Below, piece after piece: positions 49,727 to 55,741 of a DNA stretch of 55,741 bases (positions are counted from its first letter, which is position 1; the number at the start of each line of letters is the position of its first letter). This DNA comes from Ilumatobacteraceae bacterium (GTDB lineage: Bacteria > Actinomycetota > Acidimicrobiia > Acidimicrobiales > Ilumatobacteraceae), in contig JANYKU010000001.1 of the NCBI GenBank assembly GCA_025358075.1, forward strand, positions 1 through 55,741. Direction: 5' to 3'. A program made the position numbers and the translations under genes. Below the pieces are notes generated by a model. That model did not search any database. It had not been told where the DNA came from and was given only the letters and a program-made list of their open reading frames with translations.

Positions 49727-50713
49727 TCAGCTGCACGTCCCGACGTCGATCGTGTCGGTGCTCAACGACACCGCGCCATTGCTGGCGATCAGCCGTCCGG
49801 CGAAGTCAGCGCCGGTTGCCGCCGTGATCGAATCGTCGGCGATCACCACGCCGGCGAACGTCGAGCCGGAGCCAAAGGTGGCTGAGCCGCCGAGTCGCCA
49901 GAACACATTGCAAGCTTGTGCCCCGCCTGCGAGCACGATCTGGCTTGCCGCGGCGACGTCGAGGGTGCTGCTGGATTCGAATACGAACATCGCATTGGGG
50001 TCGCCGCCCGCATCGAGGGTCACCGTTCCGGTGACGCCAAGGGTCGTCGAGCTGTAGGTACCCGGGGCGATCGTCTGGTTGGTCAGTTCTGCGGACTCCA
50101 GCGGTGTCCTCGCCAGTGCATCGAGCTCGGCGGAGACGCGCTGGGCAGCGAGTTGGCCCTGCACCGCGGTGAGCGAATCGACCACGATGACGCCGGACGG
50201 ATTGTCGCTTGCGCTGAACCCGGTGACGGCACCGTTGCTGGCCCCAACCTGCCCGTTGACCGTGGTCAGGCCCTTCGAGTCGACCCCCGAGTTGCCAAGG
50301 ATGCCGAAGTTCGCTGCGGCACCGAGATCGATTCGCGTCGTGCCCGGCGTCGTGGGTGCGACCGCGGTGGTCGCCGGTTCAGTCGAGAGAGGCGCGGTTC
50401 CCGGTGCGACACTCGAAGTGGTGCTCGTCGGCGGTTGGCTTCCGGTTGCTGCGGTCGTGGCGGATGTGACAACACTTGTCGCCGTCGCCGACACGGTGCT
50501 GGTCGATCCTGTCGAGCCGCCGACGGAGCTGGTCTGAGCAGCGGTGTTTGCCGTGCTGGCTGTCTTGCCGCTGTCGCTTCCATTGGAGGCCACCACAGCG
50601 ATGATCGCCGCGGCGGCACCGACCACCAGCGCAATTTTGAGCCACGGCGACCACGGCGTGCGTGCATCGGGTGAGAGGTCAGCATTCGGAGTCGGGTCAG
50701 GTGGCAGGTTCAC
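49727..50713 (-). CDS. Membrane-anchored DUF3494 (ice-binding-fold) protein
   Basis: This 328-residue protein has a short cytoplasmic N-terminus, one membrane helix (LKIALVVGAAAAIIAVVA, residues about 25-45) and a Ser/Thr-rich linker of about 90 residues. Its DUF3494 domain runs from LGAAANFGILGNSGV to the end. Diagnostic pieces are TTVNGQVGASNGAVTGF, APGTYSSTTLGVTGTVTLDA, AMFVFESSSTLDVAAAS and CNVFWRLGGSATFGSGSTFA. This fold is the ice-binding beta-helix of cold-adapted microbes, though some members may be adhesins. GTG 50713 is chosen because it lies just after the inhA stop. Earlier starts fall inside inhA. Confidence 0.85.
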   Translation of the reverse strand: MNLPPDPTPNADLSPDARTPWSPWLKIALVVGAAAAIIAVVASNGSDSGKTASTANTAAQTSSVGGSTGSTSTVSATATSVVTSATTAATGSQPPTSTTSSVAPGTAPLSTEPATTAVAPTTPGTTRIDLGAAANFGILGNSGVDSKGLTTVNGQVGASNGAVTGFSASDNPSGVIVVDSLTAVQGQLAAQRVSAELDALARTPLESAELTNQTIAPGTYSSTTLGVTGTVTLDAGGDPNAMFVFESSSTLDVAAASQIVLAGGAQACNVFWRLGGSATFGSGSTFAGVVIADDSITAATGADFAGRLIASNGAVSLSTDTIDVGTCS

Positions 50714-50729
50714 AGCGATGCCGACAGTC

Positions 50730-51497
50730 TCAGGCGCCCACGGCGTGATACCCACCGTCGACATGAACAATTTCGCCCGTGGTGGCCGGGAACCAGTCGC
50801 TGAGGAGGGCAACGCACGCTTTGGCGACGGCGGAGGAATCGGTGACGTCCCAACCGAGGGGGGCGCGGTCGTCCCACGCATCTTCGAACTTCTTAAAACC
50901 CGGAATGCTCTTCGCGGCCATGGTCTTCACCGGTCCGGCGGCAACGAGGTTCGAGCGGATGCCTCTTGCACCGAGGGCGACCGCGAGATAGCGACTGATG
51001 CTCTCGAGTGCTGACTTGGAGACGCCCATCCAGTTGTAGGCGGGCCAGGCGACGGAGTTGTCGAAGTCGAGGCCGACGAACGACCCGCCGTTGGTCATCA
51101 ACGGAGCAAACGCGTCGGCGAGCGCCTTCAACGAGTAGGCGCTGATGTGCAACGCCACCGACACGTCGGTCCAAGTTGGTGCCATGAAGTCGTCGCCAAG
51201 GCACGCCTCAGGCGCGAATCCGATTGCGTGCAGCACACCATCGACCCGGCCCCATTTTTCGGCGAGCGCGGCGCGCACGTTGTCGAGATGCTCGGGCACC
51301 GTGACGTCGAGCTCGAAGACGTCGACCGGCCGCGGAAGTTTGCGGGCGACCCGTTCGGTGAGGCTGAGCGCTCGACCGGCACCGGTCAACACGACGCTGG
51401 CCCCCTCGTTCTGCGCGAGTTGGGCCACCCCGAAGGCCAGCGAGGCGTCGGTGAGGACGCCGGTGATCACGATATTCTTGCCGTCGAGCAGACCCAT
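50730..51497 (-). CDS. inhA: Enoyl-ACP reductase InhA/FabI
   Basis: This 255-residue NADH-dependent short-chain reductase performs the last step of fatty-acid elongation. It starts MGLLDGKNIVITGVLTDASL, with LHAIGFAP in the substrate region and the catalytic pair in AYNWMGVSKSALESISRYLA (Tyr and Lys six residues on). PVKTMAAKSIPGF is the flexible substrate loop. The sequence around the active site is of the InhA type found in actinobacteria. ATG 51497 lies seven bases after a TACGAT box. The longer open frame upstream is not needed. Confidence 0.93.
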   Translation of the reverse strand: MGLLDGKNIVITGVLTDASLAFGVAQLAQNEGASVVLTGAGRALSLTERVARKLPRPVDVFELDVTVPEHLDNVRAALAEKWGRVDGVLHAIGFAPEACLGDDFMAPTWTDVSVALHISAYSLKALADAFAPLMTNGGSFVGLDFDNSVAWPAYNWMGVSKSALESISRYLAVALGARGIRSNLVAAGPVKTMAAKSIPGFKKFEDAWDDRAPLGWDVTDSSAVAKACVALLSDWFPATTGEIVHVDGGYHAVGA

Positions 51498-51504
51498 GTG
51501 AGTG

Positions 51505-51510
51505 ATCGTA
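51505..51510 (-). promoter_or_regulatory. Leaderless -10 box (TACGAT) for inhA
   Basis: TACGAT on the minus strand ends seven bases before ATG 51497. It lies in the 70-base divergent gap to the F420-reductase-like gene. Confidence 0.45.
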
Positions 51511-51567
51511 GTCACGTCGGTTCGCAGACCTTGCTGGATGAAGCCGGTCGTGTGCAAGGCTGCGACG

Positions 51568-52242
51568 ATGCGAATTGGGATCCTTGGCGGTACTGGGCCC
51601 GCGGGCAAAGCCCTTGCCGGACGCCTGGCATCGATCGGCTACTCGGTCGTGATCGGTTCGCGCTCGAAGTACCGAGCGATGGAAGCCCGCGACCGCCTCG
51701 TCTCTCAATGGCCCGACCTCGAGTCGCTGCTTGCCTACGGCGACAACCACACGGCAGCCGAATGCGACGTGGTCGTGATCGCGACACCGTGGGATTCGGC
51801 GGCGACGACCGCGCAGGAGAACGCCCCCGCCCTGGCCGGCAAGGTGGTGGTCAGCATGGCCAACGCGCTCGTTCGCGTCGGTCACGAGTTCCAGCCGCTC
51901 GTGCCGCCACGCGGCAGCGTTGCGGCCCACGTTCAGGCCGCGGTTCCGGGGTGCCGTGTGGTGGCCGCGTTCCATCACCTCCCGGCCACCGAGCTCGGCA
52001 ACCTCGGTCAGCCGATCGACTCCGACGTGTTGATCTGTGGCGACGACCCGGCTGCCGTCGAGACCATCAGCGAGATCGTCTCGAAGATCCCCGGGTGCCG
52101 CCCGCTCGATGCCGGTGAGTTGTCGAACGCCACGGCGATCGAGGCCTTCACGGCAGTCCTGCTTCAACTCAACGTGCGCTACAAGACCCGCGTTGCGCCC
52201 AAACTGACGGGAATCCGTTGTGACCCGAGGACGTTGGGCTGA
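51568..52242 (+). CDS. NADPH-F420 reductase-like Rossmann protein
   Basis: This 224-residue protein has the dinucleotide loop MRIGILGGTGPAGKALAGRL and the GSRS motif that selects NADP (VVIGSRSKYRAMEARD). VVVIATPWDSAATTAQE, VVVSMANALVR and VVAAFHHLPATELGNL match the NADPH:F420 oxidoreductase family (NpdG/Fno), which moves hydride between NADP and coenzyme F420. Actinobacteria commonly use F420, but no F420 biosynthesis gene is in the window. ATG 51568 gives the conserved start, and the open frame upstream is unused. It precedes mshC by two bases. Confidence 0.82.
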   Translation: MRIGILGGTGPAGKALAGRLASIGYSVVIGSRSKYRAMEARDRLVSQWPDLESLLAYGDNHTAAECDVVVIATPWDSAATTAQENAPALAGKVVVSMANALVRVGHEFQPLVPPRGSVAAHVQAAVPGCRVVAAFHHLPATELGNLGQPIDSDVLICGDDPAAVETISEIVSKIPGCRPLDAGELSNATAIEAFTAVLLQLNVRYKTRVAPKLTGIRCDPRTLG

Positions 52243-52244
52243 GC

Positions 52245-53357
52245 ATGCGTCTCTACGACACGGCGCGCCGCGCCGTCGTACCGTTCGAAGCCGACGACCT
52301 GGTGACGATGTACACCTGCGGCATCACCCCATACGACGCCACCCACCTGGGTCACGCCGCCACCTTCATCGCCTACGACGTGCTGCAGCGGCGGTTGATC
52401 GACCTCGGTCACAGGGTGAAGTGCGTTCGCAACGTCACCGACGTCGACGACCCGTTGTTCGCCAAGGCCCGACAACTCGGTGTGCACTACCTCGATCTGG
52501 CGGCGGGCGAAGAGGCCCGCTTCGAGCGCGACATGGAGGCGCTCAACGCGCTCCCGGTCTCATCGACGCCGCGCGCTTCGTCGGCCATTCCCGACATTCG
52601 TGGCTTCATCGGCATGGTTCTCGATCGCGGCTACGCCTATCAGGCGGGCGGAAGTGTCTACTTCGACGTGACGAAGTTCCCGTCGTTCGGTTCGCTCAGT
52701 CACTACACGACCGAGGAGATGATGGAACTGGCGCGCGAACGCGGCGGAAACGTCGATGACCCGCACAAGCGCCATCCTCTCGACTTCGTGTTGTGGCATC
52801 CGTCAGCCCACGACGAGCCGAGTTGGGACACGATGTGGGGTCCCGGAAGGCCGGGTTGGCACATCGAGTGTTCGGCATTGGCGCTGCGCGAGCTGGGCAC
52901 CACCATCGATCTCCACGGCGGTGGCACCGACCTGATCTTTCCGCACCATGAGTGCGAGCGCGCCCAGAGCGAGGCGGCCACCGGCGAGCCATTCGTGCGT
53001 CATTGGATGCACGTGGCGATGGTGCACATGAACGGTTCCAAGATGTCGAAGAGCCTTGGCAACCTGGTCTTCGTCGATGCGCTACGCAAGGAATGGGATC
53101 CGCGGGCGATCCGCTTGGCAATCATCGAACACCACTACCGACGCGAGTGGGAATGGGACAACACGTTGATGCCTCGAAACGCCGAACGGCTTGACCGTTG
53201 GCAGGCAGCGGGCATTGGTGGCGCAGCTCTCGACGAGGTACGTGGTGCCCTCGACGACGATCTCGACACCCCATGCGCGCTCGAGGAGATCGATCGCGCG
53301 GCCGACGCCGGGCATGGCGTCAGCGCCGCTGCGGCGCTGCTGGGCGTCGACATCTGA
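52245..53357 (+). CDS. mshC: Cysteine:glucosaminyl-inositol ligase MshC (mycothiol synthesis)
   Basis: This 370-residue class I synthetase-like enzyme joins cysteine to GlcN-inositol. TMYTCGITPYDATHLGHAAT (residues 21-40) is the MshC form of the region that in CysS reads GPTVYDxxHIGN. GPGRPGWHIECSALAL and DLIFPHHECERAQ carry zinc and adenylate-site residues, and SKMSKSLGNLVFV is the KMSKS loop. The anticodon-binding domain of CysS is absent, as expected for MshC. It implies that this organism makes mycothiol. The InhA and F420-type neighbours fit an actinobacterial redox set. Confidence 0.92.
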   Translation: MRLYDTARRAVVPFEADDLVTMYTCGITPYDATHLGHAATFIAYDVLQRRLIDLGHRVKCVRNVTDVDDPLFAKARQLGVHYLDLAAGEEARFERDMEALNALPVSSTPRASSAIPDIRGFIGMVLDRGYAYQAGGSVYFDVTKFPSFGSLSHYTTEEMMELARERGGNVDDPHKRHPLDFVLWHPSAHDEPSWDTMWGPGRPGWHIECSALALRELGTTIDLHGGGTDLIFPHHECERAQSEAATGEPFVRHWMHVAMVHMNGSKMSKSLGNLVFVDALRKEWDPRAIRLAIIEHHYRREWEWDNTLMPRNAERLDRWQAAGIGGAALDEVRGALDDDLDTPCALEEIDRAADAGHGVSAAAALLGVDI

Positions 53358-53424
53358 CCGGTCCGTCACACGCAGTTCATCGACCGTTTGTCGTCGCGTG
53401 AACCCTGGCTCCCGAACCGCGTCG

Positions 53425-53430
53425 TAACAT
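53425..53430 (+). promoter_or_regulatory. Leaderless -10 box (TAACAT) for the acyltransferase gene
   Basis: TAACAT ends seven bases before GTG 53438. The in-frame ATG at 53429 overlaps the box itself, so GTG 53438 is preferred. Confidence 0.5.
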
Positions 53431-53437
53431 GGTCTGC

Positions 53438-54190
53438 GTGAACAGTGACGGTGCAGGCAAAGCTCAGCAATGGGCTCGCCGATTGCTGCGACCGATCACG
53501 TTGAAATTGTGGAAGTTCGAGCTCGACGGTTTCGACCGCTTGCCCGTGCAGGGTCCGGCGATCCTGTGCCCCAACCACGTCAGCTTCCTCGACAGCGCCT
53601 TCTTGATGTTGCAGGTTCCCCGCAACATCAGCTTCGTCGGCAAGGCCGAGTACATGGACTCGTGGAAGACCAAGTACCTGTTTCCATTGATGGGGATGAT
53701 TCCGATCGACCGAGGTGGGGGCGACAAGAGTCAGGCTGCGCTCGATACCGCCGAGAAGGTGCTCCGTCGGGGCGAGTTGTTCGGCATCTTTCCCGAGGGC
53801 ACCCGCAGCCGCGATGGCGTGCTGCACAAGGGCCGTACCGGGGCAGCGCGGCTGGCGCTGAAAGTAGGTTGCCCGATCTATCCGGTTGGCATGATCGGCA
53901 CCCGCGAGATCCAACCACCCGATGCCAAAGTCCCGAAGCTGCGACGAAGTTGCGCGATCAAGATCGGCCGGCCGATCAACGTCGAGCGCTATCGAGATCA
54001 CGGTGACACCCACATGGTGCTGCGGCAGATCACCGACGAATTGATGTTCGAGATCCGCGAGCTCACCGGGCAGGACTACCGCGACCGTTACGCCGGGAAG
54101 ACCGCCGAGACCGAGCCGACCACGGTCGCCAGGGTCGCCAGGATGGGCGACGAACAACCGGATCTTGTCGGCGCAACAACCGATCGGTAG
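53438..54190 (+). CDS. 1-acyl-sn-glycerol-3-phosphate acyltransferase (PlsC family)
   Basis: This 250-residue acyltransferase has the catalytic HX4D motif in ILCPNHVSFLDSAFLM, the glycerophosphate-binding FGIFPEGTRSRDGVL, and GCPIYPVGMIGT. It has no strong membrane helix, and members sit at the inner face of the membrane and acylate lysophosphatidate. The GTG start is decided by the -10 box. An ATG three codons earlier lies within that box. The C-terminal 40 residues are a variable, charged tail. Confidence 0.85.
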   Translation: MNSDGAGKAQQWARRLLRPITLKLWKFELDGFDRLPVQGPAILCPNHVSFLDSAFLMLQVPRNISFVGKAEYMDSWKTKYLFPLMGMIPIDRGGGDKSQAALDTAEKVLRRGELFGIFPEGTRSRDGVLHKGRTGAARLALKVGCPIYPVGMIGTREIQPPDAKVPKLRRSCAIKIGRPINVERYRDHGDTHMVLRQITDELMFEIRELTGQDYRDRYAGKTAETEPTTVARVARMGDEQPDLVGATTDR

Positions 54191-54251
54191 CAGTACTCCC
54201 GGTCGTGCCACCGGCGGCGATTATTGCGGCCGGGGCCCATTGATGCCCTCG

Positions 54252-54257
54252 TAGACT
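54252..54257 (+). promoter_or_regulatory. Possible leaderless -10 box (TAGACT) for thrS
   Basis: TAGACT ends nine bases before ATG 54267, slightly farther than in the other leaderless genes. No T-box element is seen in the 76-base gap. Confidence 0.35.
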
Positions 54258-54266
54258 CCGGGGTCT

Positions 54267-55741
54267 ATGGCCGAAATCACGATCACACTTCCCGATGGCT
54301 CGCAGCGCGCTCTCCCCGAGGGTGCAACCGCGACCACCTTGGCGGAGTCGATCGGTTCGCGGCTCGCCAAGGCTGCGGTGGCGGCGGTCGTCAACGGCGA
54401 CGAGTGGGACCTCGGTCGTCTGCTTCCCGATCACGCGTCGGTGGGGATCATCACGGCTGACAGCGAAGAGGGTCGCCACGTACTGCGCCACTCCACGGCG
54501 CACGTCATGGCCCAAGCCGTCACGAAGCTGTTCCCGGGTGCCAAGTTTTCGATCGGCCCCGCAATCGAGAACGGCTTCTACTACGACTTCGAACTGCCCG
54601 GCGGCAAGACCTTCAGTGACGACGATCTCGTAGCGATCGCCGCCAAGATGGATGAGATCGTCAAGGCTGACCAGCCGTTCGTCCGCGGCGAGCTCTCGCC
54701 TGCCGATGCGTTGAGCTTGTTCGCCGACCAGCCGTACAAATGCGAGATCATCGAGCGGGTATCGACAGGGGCCGCCGACACCGACGACGCTGCCGAGATC
54801 GGTGGCGGCGAGACGATCAGCATCTACCGCAACACCCCTGAGTTCGTCGACCTGTGCCGTGGGCCGCACGTCCCTTCGACGGGCAAGCTCGGCCACTACA
54901 AGTTGATGAAGGTCGCCGGCGCGTATTGGCGCGGCAACGAGAAGGGCCCGATGCTGCAGCGCATCTACGGCACGGCGTGGGAGAGCAAGGCGGCACTCGC
55001 CGAACACCTCCACCGTCTCGAAGAGGCGGAGAAGCGAGATCATCGCAAGCTGGCAACCGAGCTCGACCTGCTGAGCTTCCCGTCCGAGCTCGGTGGTGGG
55101 CTCGCGGTCTGGCATCCCAAGGGCGCGATCGTTCGCAAGCTGATGGAGGACTACAGCCGCGCTCGTCACGACAAGGGTGGCTATCAGTTCGTCTTCACGC
55201 CACACCTGACCAACGGGAATCTGTTTCACACGTCCGGCCATCTCGACTTCTACAAAGACGGCATGTACCCGCCGATGGAGATGGACAACGGTACGTACTA
55301 CATGAAGCCGATGAACTGCCCGATGCATTGCCTGATCTACCGGGCCAGGCAGCGCAGCTACCGCGAACTGCCGATGCGGTTGTTCGAGCTCGGCACCGTG
55401 TACCGGTACGAGCGGGCCGGCACCTTGCACGGCCTCATGCGAATTCGGGGCTTCACGCAAGACGACAGCCACATCTTTTGCACCGAGGATCAGTTGCAAG
55501 ACGAGATCGCGTCGCTGCTCGAGTTCGTCATGAGCGTGCTTCGCGCCTTCGGCTTCGACGAGTTCACCGCCAACTTGTCGACGAAGGATCAAAACAAGTA
55601 CGTCGGTGACGACGCGATCTGGGAGAAGTCCACCGACGCACTTGTTTTGATCCTTCGTCGACAAGTTGGCGGTGAACTCGTCGAAGCCGAAGGCGCGAAG
55701 CACGCTCATGACGAACTCGAGCAGCGACGCGATCTCGTCAG
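54267..55741 (+). CDS. thrS: Threonyl-tRNA synthetase, 3' end missing
   Basis: The frame is open from ATG 54267 to the window end, 491 codons of a family of about 650-690 residues. Domains in order are TGS (ITITLPDGSQRALPEGATAT), the editing domain with HVLRHSTAHVMAQA, the GAYWRGNEKGPMLQRIYGT element, and the catalytic core with MKPMNCPMHCLIYRA (zinc Cys) and YRYERAGTLHGLMRIRGFTQ (motif 2). The natural sequence continues through TKDQNKYVGDDAIWEKSTDA. From 55640 it is an exact inverted copy of 55500-55599, so the last 33 codons are not genuine ThrRS. Confidence 0.93.
   Translation, partial: MAEITITLPDGSQRALPEGATATTLAESIGSRLAKAAVAAVVNGDEWDLGRLLPDHASVGIITADSEEGRHVLRHSTAHVMAQAVTKLFPGAKFSIGPAIENGFYYDFELPGGKTFSDDDLVAIAAKMDEIVKADQPFVRGELSPADALSLFADQPYKCEIIERVSTGAADTDDAAEIGGGETISIYRNTPEFVDLCRGPHVPSTGKLGHYKLMKVAGAYWRGNEKGPMLQRIYGTAWESKAALAEHLHRLEEAEKRDHRKLATELDLLSFPSELGGGLAVWHPKGAIVRKLMEDYSRARHDKGGYQFVFTPHLTNGNLFHTSGHLDFYKDGMYPPMEMDNGTYYMKPMNCPMHCLIYRARQRSYRELPMRLFELGTVYRYERAGTLHGLMRIRGFTQDDSHIFCTEDQLQDEIASLLEFVMSVLRAFGFDEFTANLSTKDQNKYVGDDAIWEKSTDALVLILRRQVGGELVEAEGAKHAHDELEQRRDLV
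55500..55739. repeat. 100-bp perfect inverted repeat at the window end
   Basis: Bases 55500-55599 and 55640-55739 are exact reverse complements over 100 positions, separated by 40 bases. The left arm is normal thrS coding sequence. The right arm replaces the expected thrS continuation. This is most simply a fold-back (chimeric read or assembly) artefact at a contig end. Confidence 0.95.

Noticed and set aside
54191-54266. Possible T-box before thrS, by analogy with ileS
   Set aside because: The gap is only 76 bases and lacks the AGGGTGG-type motif, and a -10 box sits nine bases before the ATG.
54063-55709. 548-codon minus-strand open frame
   Set aside because: It runs antisense to thrS and through the fold-back repeat. 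Its sequence is a typical high-GC shadow frame.
1-55741. tRNA, rRNA, CRISPR array, insertion sequence, integrase or attachment site
   Set aside because: None could be recognised. The window is contiguous core-genome content with even composition and no sign of transfer.

Overview
The window is high-GC chromosomal DNA with dense, co-oriented operons, many GTG/TTG starts and 4-base stop/start overlaps. The gene content points to the Actinomycetota: an MtrA-MtrB two-component pair followed by an LpqB-like lipoprotein, a DivIVA/SepF division module, a mycothiol-type MshC ligase, an InhA-type enoyl reductase, the Bpa proteasome activator and DUF3040. The mix (dcw cluster without murF, H1-like DksA-family protein, membrane-anchored ice-binding-fold protein) suggests an Acidimicrobiia (Ilumatobacter-like) bacterium; this placement is inference. 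No mobile element, CRISPR array, tRNA or rRNA was seen. No gap between genes exceeds 300 bases.

Layout. 1-4195: end of an ABC permease, then a leftward operon (small membrane protein, inositol-monophosphatase-family enzyme, mtrA, mtrB, short lpqB). 4218-7163: rightward polyprenol-phosphate glycosyltransferase, Nudix, DNA polymerase IV and DUF3040. 7181-11529: leftward MoxR ATPase, DUF58 and transglutaminase trio. 11576-15232: ROK kinase, acyl-CoA dehydrogenase, an 85-residue conserved protein, HNH nuclease, lipoate-ligase-like protein. 15343-33081: the division and cell-wall (dcw) cluster in the order mraZ, rsmH, ftsL, ftsI, murE, mraY, murD, ftsW, murG, murC, murB, ftsQ, ftsZ, YggS-family, sepF, divIVA. 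33109-38806: T-box-controlled ileS, an H1-tailed DksA-family protein, lspA and an RluA-family pseudouridine synthase. 38796-47628: Rrf2 regulator, phosphodiesterase, bpa, dnaE, an unknown protein, nitroreductase, and a DUF35/thiolase pair. 47701-51497: leftward SPATA20-like thioredoxin-fold protein, ice-binding-fold protein and inhA. 51568-55741: F420-reductase-like protein, mshC, an acyltransferase and the start of thrS.

How the parts work together. The dcw block makes UDP-MurNAc-peptide (MurB, MurC, MurD, MurE), transfers it to lipid (MraY, MurG) and polymerises it at the septum (FtsW, FtsI) under FtsZ, SepF, FtsQ, FtsL and DivIVA. Its promoter carries an unusually long, 10-base-phased array of MraZ half-sites. 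A long RNA helix lies between mraZ and rsmH, where the mraW RNA motif is found in other actinobacteria. ileS is led by an ultrashort-stem-I T-box predicted to act on translation.

Two cross-cutting observations stand out. First, most operon-leading genes have a TANNNT -10 box 6-9 bases before the start codon, which indicates leaderless mRNAs and fixes several starts. Second, the last 100 bases before position 55740 are an exact inverted copy of 55500-55599. This is most simply a fold-back assembly or library artefact, so thrS should not be trusted beyond about 55639.
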